Source of the DNA: Streptomyces griseoflavus
GTDB lineage: Bacteria; Actinomycetota; Actinomycetes; Streptomycetales; Streptomycetaceae
Reading direction: 5' to 3'
Length of the DNA: 64,000 nucleotides
Assembly (NCBI RefSeq): GCF_014649995.1
Contig: NZ_BMUC01000011.1
Location: 124,001 to 188,000, forward strand
Shown: one piece after another, positions 1-10,357 of the stretch
How positions within the stretch are numbered: position 1 is the stretch's first letter
Layout: each line of letters starts with the position of its first letter
The notes under the pieces: model-generated
The model's database searches: none
Seen by the model: the letters and a program-made list of their open reading frames with translations, nothing else
Told to the model about the DNA's origin: nothing
Made by a program: the position numbers and the translations under genes

Positions 1-160
1 GACGCGCCGCCGGACGACAGTCCGTACGGGCCGTCGAGGGCAGGGAGCGGGTGTGGCGGCCGGCACGCCGGTGATCTGCGGGGCGATCGCCCTCCTGTCC
101 CTTGCCGGAAGTCCGACGCCTGGGCGCGGCACCGCTGAGCGGGGCGGCAGCGCCCCGCCC

Positions 161-640
161 TCACGCCACCCGGCTCCGCTCCCGGGCACCGCCGCGCACC
201 GGCTCGGGCCGCACCCGGGTGGCCGGTCCGGTACGGACGACCGGCTCGGCGCGCGGGACCGGCTGGGCGCGTGGCACCGACTGGGCGCGGGTGGCCGGGC
301 GGACCCGGTACGTCGTGCGGTTGGGGTCCACGACGGGCTCGCCGAGCGTGATCCGTCCCGCCGCCTGCAGTTCGTCGCACTCGGCGGTGGGCAGGGCGGC
401 GTAGCACCCGCCGGCGCCGGTGGTGGAGTCCAGGGGGCGCCAGTAGCTGTATCTGCGGCGGCCGTTGGCGTACACCGTGACGTACGTGGGGGTCCTGGGG
501 TCGGCGATGATGCGCAGCGCGTCGGCGGCGGCGCCCGACGGGCGGCCCGCCGGCGCCGGGCCGGCGCCTCCCCGGGAATGCCGGCGGCGCGCCGTCGGCA
601 GGGCGACGAGGGACCTCGAGCGGTCGACGGTGGAGAGCAT
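161..640 (-). CDS. Hypothetical protein with Pro/Arg/Val-rich repeat tail
   Basis: This frame encodes about 159 residues of no family I recognise. The central part (about residues 50-105) looks ordinary and folded, with a YVTVYANGRRRYSYW stretch and two cysteines. The C-terminus is low complexity, with a short repeated unit of the type RAQ-VPRAQ-PVPRAE, and this part may be disordered. The ATG at 640 is preceded by GGAAAGG about 8 bases upstream. An in-frame GTG at 667 is possible but has a weaker site. Nothing in the first 160 bases of the window could be assigned. Expression and function are unknown. Confidence 0.5.
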   Translation of the reverse strand: MLSTVDRSRSLVALPTARRRHSRGGAGPAPAGRPSGAAADALRIIADPRTPTYVTVYANGRRRYSYWRPLDSTTGAGGCYAALPTAECDELQAAGRITLGEPVVDPNRTTYRVRPATRAQSVPRAQPVPRAEPVVRTGPATRVRPEPVRGGARERSRVA

Positions 641-833
641 CAGCAGGACCTTTCCGGAGCCGGACACGAGACCGTCTACCCAGCACCGCGCCGGAGTTGA
701 TCTCCTTTTCCGATCATTGTGCAACCTCACACCGACAACGAGGGAGGAGCCCGCCCCGTTCCCGTGCCGGCGTGTCGTGCCGGCGGCGGCACCCAAGGCA
801 CCCGGAGGCACCCGGAGGCCGCCGGCACGGCGC

Positions 834-1799
834 TCAGCCGCCGGGCCCGGGGTCCGGACCCACCGGCGCCTCGACACCGGCGCGCGCCGCCTCCAGCTGG
901 GCCGCGAACGCGATGCCCAGGAAGAGGGCGACGGCGGTCAGGTTCGCCCAGAGCAGCAGGGCTATGAAGGCGGTCAGCGGCCCGTACAGGGCGCCGAAGG
1001 CCCCGCTGCCCTCGACGTACAGCGCGAGGAGCCACGTCGCCGCGACCCACAGCAGGAGGTGGACGGCGGAGCCGAAGGCCAGCCAGGTGTAGCCCGGCTG
1101 GGCACGGCGGGGCGACCAGCGGAAGAGCACCGCGGAGGCCACCCACGCGAGCAGCAGCCCCACCGGCACGTCCAGCGCCCCCCACCAGCCCGCGTCGCTG
1201 CCCCGGCCGCCGACCACCTCGGCCACCGCCCGGCTCACGGCGTCCCCGGCGACGAGCACGACGAAGCCGAGCACCATCGGCAGTCCCGCGGCGAGCGCGA
1301 GGACGACGGCCCGGCCGTACTTGCGGGGGAAGGGGCGGTCCCGTTCGATGCCGTAGATGCGGTTGGCACCCCGCTCGACCTGGCCCATGGCGGAGGCGAG
1401 GTTCAGTACGGCGAAGCCCAGACCGAGCCAGAGGGCCAGGGTGCTCGCGAGGTCGTCGTGGGCGGTGCGCCGGGTCCCGTCGAAGGCGTCCTCGACGACG
1501 TCGGCACTGGCGCCCGGCACGATGTGGCCGAGGGCCAGTTCGATGACACGGCCGACGCTCTCGGTGTGCGTGGAGGTCGCGAGGCCCACCAGTGCCACGG
1601 TGAACGGCACCAGGCCGAGGACGACCTGGAAGGCGAGGGCCCGCGCGTTGGTGAATCCGTCCGCGTAGCGGAAGCGGCTGAAGGAGTCGCTCAGCAGCCG
1701 CAGCCCTCCGTAGTGCCGCAGCGCCGCGAACGCCTCGTCTCCGGAGAGTTCGTCACCGATCATGTCCCGGGTCTGCGGAACACGGACGACGGTTCCCAT
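834..1799 (-). CDS. YihY/BrkB family inner membrane protein
   Basis: The product is 321 residues with six hydrophobic segments and the features of the YihY (BrkB, formerly RNase BN) family: an FQVVLGLVPFTVALVGLA segment near residue 60, then paired helices through to residue 300. Members are inner-membrane proteins whose transported substrate is not established. The ATG at 1799 has GAGGAAGG 7 bases upstream, better than the longer frame that starts at 1835. The gene is monocistronic, with about 190 bases free on each side. A second family member lies at 49930-51057, so this replicon carries at least two. The C-terminus ends in a Pro/Gly-rich tail. Confidence 0.85.
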   Translation of the reverse strand: MGTVVRVPQTRDMIGDELSGDEAFAALRHYGGLRLLSDSFSRFRYADGFTNARALAFQVVLGLVPFTVALVGLATSTHTESVGRVIELALGHIVPGASADVVEDAFDGTRRTAHDDLASTLALWLGLGFAVLNLASAMGQVERGANRIYGIERDRPFPRKYGRAVVLALAAGLPMVLGFVVLVAGDAVSRAVAEVVGGRGSDAGWWGALDVPVGLLLAWVASAVLFRWSPRRAQPGYTWLAFGSAVHLLLWVAATWLLALYVEGSGAFGALYGPLTAFIALLLWANLTAVALFLGIAFAAQLEAARAGVEAPVGPDPGPGG

Positions 1800-1987
1800 A
1801 CGCGGACCTTCCTCGCCTCGACTGGCTTGCCTCACTCACTGATCGCCCTGTTTCCCGGAGTCACACCTCTTGGGGTGACGAGCGGGGGGCGTCCGGAGGA
1901 TCGCCCGACGGCGTGAGGGGAAGGCCGCAGGAGCCGGGGCCGGGCCGCGCGAGGGGCGAGGCTCGTCCGGGTGCCGTGGAAGAGGCG

Positions 1988-2335
1988 TCAGTCGCCCGCG
2001 AGGGGGTCGTGGCCCCAGTTCATGAGGGAGTGGCGCCAGCGCGTGTCGCGTACGTCGCCGGACGGCTGCTGGGCGAGGTGGCGGCGGATGTAGCCGACGA
2101 CCTTGCGCATGTGCGCGTAGTCGTCGTCCGAGAGGTCCTCGCGTCCGGCGCGCAGGATCGCCACGATGCGGCGCCCGGAGGCGTGGCCGGTCGACTCACC
2201 GCCGTCCTTGTGCTGCCCCGCGGCGCGGGACTCCTCCGTCTCGAGCCACCGCTCGAGGTCGGCCGGCTTCATGTTGACCAGCTCGTGGAACTCCTCCGAG
2301 GTCTCCCGCTCCCGCGGCGGCACCACCGCGCTCAC
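1988..2335 (-). CDS. DUF3140 family protein
   Basis: This 115-residue protein contains the conserved core EEFHELVNMKPADLERWLE, followed by SGRRIVAILR and DYAHMRKVVGYIRRHLAQ, typical of DUF3140. No activity is known for the family. It begins with GTG at 2335, whose last two bases are part of the stop codon of the preceding DUF2945 gene (GTGA overlap), so the two are translationally coupled. DUF3140 and DUF2945 genes are often neighbours in actinobacteria and other soil bacteria. A role in stress or DNA handling has been guessed but not shown. Confidence 0.75.
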   Translation of the reverse strand: MSAVVPPRERETSEEFHELVNMKPADLERWLETEESRAAGQHKDGGESTGHASGRRIVAILRAGREDLSDDDYAHMRKVVGYIRRHLAQQPSGDVRDTRWRHSLMNWGHDPLAGD

Positions 2336-2562
2336 TTCTTCTTCTTGAGCGCGGAGGGCTTGTGGACCGCGGAGCGGCCCGACTTGTCGCTGCGCACCTC
2401 GTACTGCGGTTCCTCCTCGGAGGCGGCGACCGTGCGTCCGGCCTCCTCGGTGCGTTCGGTGATCTTCTTCTCGACCTTGCCCGTGGTCTCGCTGCCGTGG
2501 CTGCTCCAGGCGACCTCGTCGCCCTGGTGGAGGTCCTCGCGGCGGTCGCTTCCCTTGCCCAT
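2332..2562 (-). CDS. DUF2945 (hypervirulence-associated TUDOR) domain protein
   Basis: A 76-residue protein with the DUF2945 signature: LHQGDEVAWSSHGSETTGKV near the N-terminus and YEVRSDKSGRSAVHKP near the C-terminus, ending in a run of lysines. The fold is a small SH3/Tudor-like barrel. The ATG at 2562 has GAGGAGG 9 bases upstream, which rules out the longer in-frame start at 2652. It is the first gene of a two-gene operon with DUF3140. The function is unknown. The basic tail would fit nucleic-acid binding, which is inference. Confidence 0.78.
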   Translation of the reverse strand: MGKGSDRREDLHQGDEVAWSSHGSETTGKVEKKITERTEEAGRTVAASEEEPQYEVRSDKSGRSAVHKPSALKKKK

Positions 2563-2653
2563 CCCTGGCGCCTCCTCGGCGTGGCGGTCGTCTCGCTTCC
2601 ACCCTGGTCGCAGGGCGGCCCGCGCGCATCTCGGGGAGGGGGCGGCACGCACG

Positions 2654-2685
2654 TCCGGGCCGGCCCCCGGGGGGACCGGCCCGGA
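2654..2685 (-). terminator. Hairpin downstream of katG
   Basis: Ten-base arms TCCGGGCCGG (2654-2663) and CCGGCCCGGA (2676-2685) are perfectly complementary. The C-run and G-run between them can extend the stem. It lies 18 bases beyond the katG stop and has no U-tract, as is usual for Streptomyces terminators. Confidence 0.6.
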
Positions 2686-2702
2686 TCAGTGGGTCGGACG
2701 GA

Positions 2703-4967
<2,265 letters not shown>

Positions 4968-5405
4968 TCAGGTGCTGCGGGAGGTGGAACAGCCGGGGCA
5001 CAGGCCCCAGTAGACGATCTCGGCCTCGTCGACCGCGAAGCCGTGTGCGTCGGAGGCGGTGAGACAGGGTGCCGCACCGGCCGCGCAGTCGACGTCGGCG
5101 ACGACACCGCAGGAGCGGCAGACCAGATGGTGGTGGTTGTCGCCCACGCGTCCCTCGTAGCGGGCGGGGCCGCCTGCCGGTGCGATGCGGCGCACCAGCC
5201 CCGCCCCGGCGAGCGCGTGGAGCGCCTCGTACACCGCCTGCAGGGAGACGTGCCCCGTGCGCCGGCGCACCTCGGAGGCGAGCTCCTCGGCTCCGAGGTG
5301 GCCGCCCTGGCGGACGGTGTCGAGGAGGGCGACGCGGGCGGCCGTCGCACGCAGGCCCGCGCCGCGGAGCTCCTCGGCTGCGGTGGGCGGCCGGGATGCG
5401 GTCAT
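4968..5405 (-). CDS. furA: FurA-type redox/iron repressor of katG
   Basis: A 145-residue Fur-family regulator. The N-terminal winged helix (residues 10-85) includes TAARVALLDTVRQGGHLGAEEL and VSLQAVYEALHAL. The metal-binding part has VGDNHHHLVCRSCG and a final CPGC pair, giving two CxxC motifs. Its position directly upstream of katG identifies it as the FurA/CatR/FurS subclass, which senses peroxide through metal-catalysed or thiol oxidation and autoregulates the operon. The ATG at 5405 sits 4 bases after CTATAGGTT (minus strand) with no clear ribosome site, so the mRNA may be nearly leaderless. Confidence 0.92.
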   Translation of the reverse strand: MTASRPPTAAEELRGAGLRATAARVALLDTVRQGGHLGAEELASEVRRRTGHVSLQAVYEALHALAGAGLVRRIAPAGGPARYEGRVGDNHHHLVCRSCGVVADVDCAAGAAPCLTASDAHGFAVDEAEIVYWGLCPGCSTSRST

Positions 5406-5468
5406 GCGCAGAACCTATAGGCGCAGAGACGAATAATTCCAGAGAACGAACGAGTCCAGTCTTGGGTC
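5406..5468 (-). promoter_or_regulatory. furA-katG promoter/operator region
   Basis: This is an unusually A/T-rich stretch for this genome. Read on the minus strand it holds TGGAATTATTCG followed by CCTATAGGTTC just before the furA ATG. An A/T-rich block next to the start is where FurA-type repressors bind their own promoter. The TATAGG element is a plausible -10. I cannot see a convincing -35. The assignment rests on position and composition. Confidence 0.5.
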
Positions 5469-5531
5469 ATGTCCGGTAACGGCGGGTGGCTCCCGGGTTG
5501 CGTGCCGCAGTGTCCCGCCGGGCGCGGTCCC

Positions 5532-5550
5532 ACCGGCCCTGACGGCCGGT
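5532..5550 (-). terminator. Hairpin at the end of the DagK gene
   Basis: Arms ACCGGCC (5532-5538) and GGCCGGT (5544-5550) with a 5-base loop. On the minus strand it begins at the stop codon of the diacylglycerol kinase gene. Confidence 0.45.
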
Positions 5551-6431
5551 CAGTACAGCACGTTCAGCGCTCCGGGCAGGACCCGCGCCGTGACGGGGAG
5601 GACGGCGTCGACTTCGCCGTCGGTGCCGTAGGGGACCTCCCGGTCGGCCTCGATGCGGATCTCGCCGCCCCGGAGGATCCGCACCTGGGGGCGGCGGACG
5701 TGCGCACCGGTCCGCAGTTCGTTCATCAGGGCGAAGAACAGCCGCCGGGGCGCGTGTTCGATCATGACGACGTCCAGCAGGCCGTCGTCGACGCGGGCGT
5801 CGGGGGCGATGATGCGGCCGGATCCGTAGAAGCCGGAGTTGGCGGCCACCACCGTGTAGCCGGTGTGGGTGTGCTCCTCCCCGTCGACGGTGACCCGGTA
5901 GCGGGCGGGCCGCCAGGTGGTGACGGCCCGCAGGCCGCCGGCGTAGTAGGAGGCCGAACCTCTCAGCAGCCGGGAGCGGTTGGCGTGGCGGTTGGCGAGT
6001 GCGTCGACCCCGGCGTACACGCTGCCGAGGACGACGGTGCGGTCGTGGACGGCCGAGCCGACCTCCACGGTGTCGACCGGCCGCGGCTGGCCGTGCAGCA
6101 GGATGCGGGCCAGGGCGCGCGGGTCGTGGGGCAGGCCGAGCGCGCGGGCGAAGTCGTTGCCGCGGCCGGCGGGGACGAGGCCGAGGGTCGCGCCGGTGCC
6201 GCTGAGGGCTCCGCCGACGCCCCCCGCGATGCCGTCCCCGCCGACGGCGAGGACCACGCTCCCCCGCTGTCCGGCGTCGCGGGCCAGTTCCCGCGCGTGG
6301 TCCAGGCTGCGGCTGTACTCGGTCCGCAGTTCGGCGCCCTCCTCCCGCAGGTGCCGGGCCAGGGCGAGCAGGGCTGCCGCTCCGGTGGCCGCGCCCGCGG
6401 TGGGGTTGACGACGGCGGTGAACTGGCGCAT
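5550..6431 (-). CDS. Diacylglycerol kinase-family lipid kinase
   Basis: A 293-residue DagK/YegS-type lipid kinase. It starts with the nucleotide-binding VNPTAG motif (residues 8-13), then VVLAVGGDGI (the GGDG catalytic loop) and GLVPAGRGNDFARALGLP, all in the expected order. The last third is the family's beta-sandwich lid. It would phosphorylate diacylglycerol or a related lipid using ATP. It lies 63 bases downstream of an AGPS-like flavoprotein gene. With the divergent TetR and GlpD genes it reproduces the Rv2252-Rv2251-Rv2250c-Rv2249c order I recall from M. tuberculosis. The exact lipid substrate cannot be read from sequence. Confidence 0.88.
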   Translation of the reverse strand: MRQFTAVVNPTAGAATGAAALLALARHLREEGAELRTEYSRSLDHARELARDAGQRGSVVLAVGGDGIAGGVGGALSGTGATLGLVPAGRGNDFARALGLPHDPRALARILLHGQPRPVDTVEVGSAVHDRTVVLGSVYAGVDALANRHANRSRLLRGSASYYAGGLRAVTTWRPARYRVTVDGEEHTHTGYTVVAANSGFYGSGRIIAPDARVDDGLLDVVMIEHAPRRLFFALMNELRTGAHVRRPQVRILRGGEIRIEADREVPYGTDGEVDAVLPVTARVLPGALNVLY

Positions 6432-6494
6432 CGGGGTGCCTCCGGGGCTGGCCGACGGAAGGGGGACGGGCGGGGGGCGAAGGGGGCGGGCGGG

Positions 6495-8087
6495 TCAGTC
6501 GTCGGGCAGCAGGACGCCGGGGTTCAGCAGTCCCGCCGGGTCCAGCCTCCGCTTCACGGCACGCAGGGCGTCGATGCCCAGCGGGCCCGCCTCACGGGCG
6601 TACCAGTCCCGGTGGTCGGTGCCGACCCCGTGGTGGTGGCTGATCGTGCCCCCGGCGGTGAGGATCGCCTCGTTGGCGGCGTGCTTGGCGCGGGTCCAGT
6701 GCGCCACGGCGTCCTCGCCCTGGGCGGAGACGACGGTGAAGTACAGCGAGGCGCCGTTCTCGTAGACGTGGGAGATGTGGCACATCACCAGGGGCGGGGT
6801 GCCGGCCGCGGTGAGGGTGTCGGTCAGCGCGTCACGGACGGCCGCGTACAGGCCGGGGAGCCGGGACCAGAACGTCGCCGTCTCGAGGGTCTCGGCGAAC
6901 GCCCCGGCGTCGAGGAGCGCGTCGCGCAGGTACGGGGCCGAGTAGCGGCCGTGCACCCAGCGCCTGCCCGGTTCCTCCCCCAGCGGTGTGCCGCCGCACG
7001 CGCGCAGCACGGCCGCGGCGTGCTCCCTGCGGTACCCGGTGTCCTCGTCCGTGCCCTCGTACCCGGCGACGGCCGTGCAGCCGGCGGGCTGCTGGGCGCC
7101 GGAGCCGATCGCCTCCGGATTCGCCAGACCGATGAACGTCTCGGTCTCGTCGGACAGGCGCAGCACGGTGGGCCGCGGTCCGTCCTGGGCGAGGCGGCGC
7201 AGCGCGGCGGCGCCCTCCTCGAAGGAGGGGAAGTGCCAGCCCTCGTAGACGCTGGTGCGCGGGACGGGCCGGATCCGCACGGTCACCGATGTGATGACGC
7301 CGAACGCGCCCTCCGATCCGAGGACGAGCTGGCGCAGGTCGGGTCCGGCGGCCGAGCGGGGGGCGCGGCCGGTGTCGAGGGTTCCCTCGGGGGTGGCGAG
7401 GGTGAGGGACAGCACCATGTCGTCGAACCGGCCGTAGCCGGCCGAGGCCTGGCCGCTGGAGCGGGTCGCGGCGAAGCCGCCGATGGTGGCCCACTCGTAG
7501 GACTGGGGGAAGTGGCCGAGGGTGAAGCCGTGTTCGGCGAGGAGCGCCTCGGCCCGCGGGGCGCGCAGGCCGGCCTGCAGGGTGGCGGTGCGGGAGACCG
7601 GGTCGAGGTCGAGCAGGCCGTCCATGCGCCGGAGGTCGAGGGCGACGAAGGCGCCCCGCGCTTCGGGGGCGAGCCCGCCGACCACGGAGGTGCCGCCGCC
7701 GAACGGGACCAGCGCCAGGCCGTGTTCGGCGCACACCCGCAGGACGGCGAGGACCTCGTCGTGTCCCGGGGGCAGCAGTACGGCCGCGGGAACGGCGGTC
7801 GTGTCGCCCTCGCGGATGCGCAGCAGGTCGGGGGTGGACTTGCCGCGGGTGTGCCGGACGCGGGTCTCCGCGTCGGTGCGCACATGGGCCTCGTCGCCCA
7901 GGGCCGCGGTCAGGGCGCGGCGCGCCTCGGGCGTCAGCGGACTGTCCGGGACGGCCAGGTCCTCGATGGTCACGGGGGCCGTCTCGCGGGGCGTGACCCC
8001 GAGCAGATCGCGCAACAGCCCGATCACCGTGTCGGGCAGCGGCGTCGCCTCGGCCGGGTCCCCCCAGCCGTTCCACAGCATGTCCAT
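6495..8087 (-). CDS. FAD-binding oxidase, alkyl-DHAP synthase-like
   Basis: A 530-residue flavoprotein of the vanillyl-alcohol oxidase superfamily. The FAD-binding half contains VPFGGGTSVVGGL (around residue 135) and YEWATIGGFAATRSSGQASAGYG. The C-terminal half has the HHHGVGTDHRDW motif, which is typical of alkyldihydroxyacetonephosphate synthase-like proteins. Animal AGPS makes ether lipids, but the bacterial homologues are mostly uncharacterised, so oxidation of a glycerol or lipid intermediate is inference. The ATG at 8087 has GTGAGGA upstream. It is transcribed away from tetR/glpD and is probably co-transcribed with the lipid kinase gene. Confidence 0.85.
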   Translation of the reverse strand: MDMLWNGWGDPAEATPLPDTVIGLLRDLLGVTPRETAPVTIEDLAVPDSPLTPEARRALTAALGDEAHVRTDAETRVRHTRGKSTPDLLRIREGDTTAVPAAVLLPPGHDEVLAVLRVCAEHGLALVPFGGGTSVVGGLAPEARGAFVALDLRRMDGLLDLDPVSRTATLQAGLRAPRAEALLAEHGFTLGHFPQSYEWATIGGFAATRSSGQASAGYGRFDDMVLSLTLATPEGTLDTGRAPRSAAGPDLRQLVLGSEGAFGVITSVTVRIRPVPRTSVYEGWHFPSFEEGAAALRRLAQDGPRPTVLRLSDETETFIGLANPEAIGSGAQQPAGCTAVAGYEGTDEDTGYRREHAAAVLRACGGTPLGEEPGRRWVHGRYSAPYLRDALLDAGAFAETLETATFWSRLPGLYAAVRDALTDTLTAAGTPPLVMCHISHVYENGASLYFTVVSAQGEDAVAHWTRAKHAANEAILTAGGTISHHHGVGTDHRDWYAREAGPLGIDALRAVKRRLDPAGLLNPGVLLPDD

Positions 8088-8121
8088 GGCTGTCGTCCTC
8101 ACCGGTCGGAAACGAGCGATG

Positions 8122-8180
8122 CCGTCGACCGACGGCCTCACGTGGCGTTACACTGTGACACATGACGCCTATTCGTCACA
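8122..8180. promoter_or_regulatory. Divergent promoter and probable TetR operators
   Basis: Between the flavoprotein and tetR genes lie a perfect palindrome CCGTCG-AC-CGACGG (8122-8135) and a second dyad TGTGAC (8154-8159) ... GTCACA (8175-8180) that spans the tetR start codon. A shorter near-palindrome TTACACTGTGA overlaps it. TACACT (8149-8154) would serve as a -10 for a leaderless tetR-glpD mRNA, because no ribosome site precedes the ATG. Both dyads are suitable TetR targets, which is inference from position. Confidence 0.5.
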
Positions 8181-8770
8181 ACGCTTCCGGCGGTTCGGAC
8201 AACGACGCGGTGCTCGACGCGGTACGGGACTGCGTCCTGGCCGTCGGTGTCCGCCGCACCACGCTCACGGACGTGGCCCGCCGCGCCGGGGTCTCCCGGA
8301 TGACGCTGTACCGGCGCTGGCCCGATGTGCGCTCGCTGGTCGGTGACCTGATGACGCGGGAGTGGATCGCGGTGGCCACCGACGCCATCCCCGCGCACGC
8401 ACCCGGGGTGACCGCGCGCGAGGTGATCACCGAAGGGCTGGTGACGGCGGTGCGCGCCTTCGACGCCCATCCGCTGTTCCGCAAGATCCTCGACGTGGAC
8501 CCCGAACTGCTCCTGCCCTACGTACTGGACCGCCGCGGGGCGAGCCAGGAGGCACTGCTGGAGCTGCTGGCCGGTTCCCTGCGTGACGGGCACGCCGACG
8601 GCTCGGTGCGCGCCGCCCATCCGGAGCGGCAGGCCAGGTCGGTGCTGCTGATCGTGCAGTCCTTCACGCTGTCCCTGCGGACCATGACCGAGGAGGACGA
8701 CGCCGAACTCGCCACCGAGGCCTTCCTCGGCGAACTGCGCGACATCCTGGAGAGGACCCTCACGCCATGA
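8162..8770 (+). CDS. TetR/AcrR family transcriptional regulator
   Basis: A 202-residue TetR-family repressor. The helix-turn-helix is near residues 25-70, with TLTDVARRAGVSRMTLYRRWPDV. The remainder is an all-helical ligand domain. Its ATG lies at the centre of a divergent promoter and its stop overlaps the glpD start by four bases (ATGA), so regulator and dehydrogenase are coupled. It most likely represses both its own glpD operon and the divergent flavoprotein/lipid-kinase operon. The inducer is unknown, and a glycerol- or lipid-derived compound is a reasonable guess from the neighbours. Confidence 0.87.
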   Translation: MTPIRHNASGGSDNDAVLDAVRDCVLAVGVRRTTLTDVARRAGVSRMTLYRRWPDVRSLVGDLMTREWIAVATDAIPAHAPGVTAREVITEGLVTAVRAFDAHPLFRKILDVDPELLLPYVLDRRGASQEALLELLAGSLRDGHADGSVRAAHPERQARSVLLIVQSFTLSLRTMTEEDDAELATEAFLGELRDILERTLTP

Positions 8771-10347
8771 ACACCCCCGGCGAACACCCCTCCGCCTCGT
8801 CCCTGTCCTCCGCCCGGCGCGCCCGTGAGCTGGCCGGCTCCGTGGGCGGACCCGCGGTCGACGTCCTGGTGGTCGGTCTCGGCGCCACCGGTGCGGGGGC
8901 CGCCCTGGACGCGGCGGCCCGCGGGCTGAGCGTGGTCGCCGTCGACGCCCACGACCTGGCCTTCGGCACCTCCCGGTTCAGCAGCAAGCTCATTCACGGA
9001 GGGCTGCGCTACCTCGCGTCCGGCCGGCTCGACGTCGCCCACGAGAGCGCCGTCGAGCGCGGGGTGCTGATGGAGCGCACCGCTCCCCACCTCGTCCGGC
9101 CCCAGCCGTTCGTGCTGCCGCTCACTCCGCTCGTCTCCCGCGGGCAGGCCGCCCTGGCCCGGGCCGGCTTCCACGCCGGTGACACGCTGCGGCTGGCCGC
9201 CCGCACGGCCCGGGCCACGCTGCCCGCGCCCCGTCGCCTCGGCGCGGTGGAGACCCGCCACCTCGTACCCGCCCTGCGGCGCGACGGACTGCGCGGCGGC
9301 CTGCTGTCCTGGGACGGCCGGCTCACCGACGACGCCCGTCTGGTCACCGCCCTCGCCCGGACGGCCGCCGCGCGCGGGGCACGCGTCCTCACCCGGGTCC
9401 GGGCCCTGCGACTGACCTCGACGGGGGCCCGGGTCCGGGACGAACTCACCGGCGAGGAGGGCGAGATCCGCGCCCGGGCGGTGATCAACGCGTCCGGTGT
9501 CTGGGCGGGCGGCCTCGTCGACGGCGTACGGATACGGCCCTCCCGCGGCACCCACCTCGTCCTGCGCCCCGAGAGCCTCGGAGCACTGACCGCGGGCCTG
9601 CACATCCCGATCCCCGGGGAGAGCAACCGCTTCGTGCTCGTCCTGCCCCAGGACGACGGCCGGGTCTACGTCGGCCTCACCGACGAGCCCGTGGCCGGCG
9701 ACATCCCCGACGTCGCCGAGGCGCCGGAGACGGATGTCGGCTTCCTCCTCGACGTCCTGTGCTCCGTGCTGCACGTCCCCGTGCGCCGGGCCGACGTCGT
9801 CGGCGCCTTCGCCGGACTGCGGCCCCTGCTGGACACCACCGGGGGGTCCTCCGGCACGGAGCCGAGGACCGCCGACCTCTCGCGGCGGCACGCGGTGCTC
9901 ACCTCCTCCGAGGGCGTCGTCACCGTCGTCGGGGGCAAGCTCACCACGTACCGGCGCATGGCCGAGGACGCCGTCGACGCCGCCGTCCGCCTCCGCGGTC
10001 TCGGGGCCGGCCCCTCCCCCACCGCCGCCCTGCCCCTGGTGGGCGCCGCGTCGCCGCACGTCCTCTCCTCGCTGCCCGCGCCGCGCCGGCTCGTCCGGCT
10101 CTACGGCACCGAGGCACCGGCCGTGCACGCGCTCGGCGTGCGTGATCCCGGCCTCGGCGAACCGGTGCTTCCCGGGTATCCGGTCACCCGGGCCGAACTG
10201 CTCTGGGCCCTGCGCCACGAGGGCGCGCTCGACGAGGGGGACGTCCTGGACCGCCGCACCCGCATCGGGCTCGTCCCCGCCGACCGGGCCGCGGCGCTGG
10301 AGGCGGTACGCGTCCTGCTGGACGGGGCGTCGTCACAGGGCGGTTGA
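8767..10347 (+). CDS. glpD: Glycerol-3-phosphate dehydrogenase/oxidase (GlpD-like)
   Basis: A 526-residue FAD enzyme that oxidises sn-glycerol 3-phosphate to dihydroxyacetone phosphate at the membrane. The N-terminal dinucleotide fold VDVLVVGLGATGAGAALDAAARG (residues 30-52) is followed by the family signature FGTSRFSSKLIHGGLRYL. The later GKLTTYRRMAEDAVD motif precedes the C-terminal domain. It is translationally coupled to tetR. There is no glycerol kinase or facilitator gene nearby, so this copy is probably dedicated to lipid-derived glycerol phosphate rather than to growth on glycerol. That would match GlpD1 of mycobacteria, which has the same neighbours. Confidence 0.92.
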   Translation: MNTPGEHPSASSLSSARRARELAGSVGGPAVDVLVVGLGATGAGAALDAAARGLSVVAVDAHDLAFGTSRFSSKLIHGGLRYLASGRLDVAHESAVERGVLMERTAPHLVRPQPFVLPLTPLVSRGQAALARAGFHAGDTLRLAARTARATLPAPRRLGAVETRHLVPALRRDGLRGGLLSWDGRLTDDARLVTALARTAAARGARVLTRVRALRLTSTGARVRDELTGEEGEIRARAVINASGVWAGGLVDGVRIRPSRGTHLVLRPESLGALTAGLHIPIPGESNRFVLVLPQDDGRVYVGLTDEPVAGDIPDVAEAPETDVGFLLDVLCSVLHVPVRRADVVGAFAGLRPLLDTTGGSSGTEPRTADLSRRHAVLTSSEGVVTVVGGKLTTYRRMAEDAVDAAVRLRGLGAGPSPTAALPLVGAASPHVLSSLPAPRRLVRLYGTEAPAVHALGVRDPGLGEPVLPGYPVTRAELLWALRHEGALDEGDVLDRRTRIGLVPADRAAALEAVRVLLDGASSQGG

Positions 10348-10357
10348 GCACACGGGG

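Noticed and set aside
1860-1879. GTCAC...GTGAC dyad upstream of the first BrkB gene
   Set aside because: Only five-base arms with an imperfect extension. This is common by chance in the sequence, so it was not listed as an operator.
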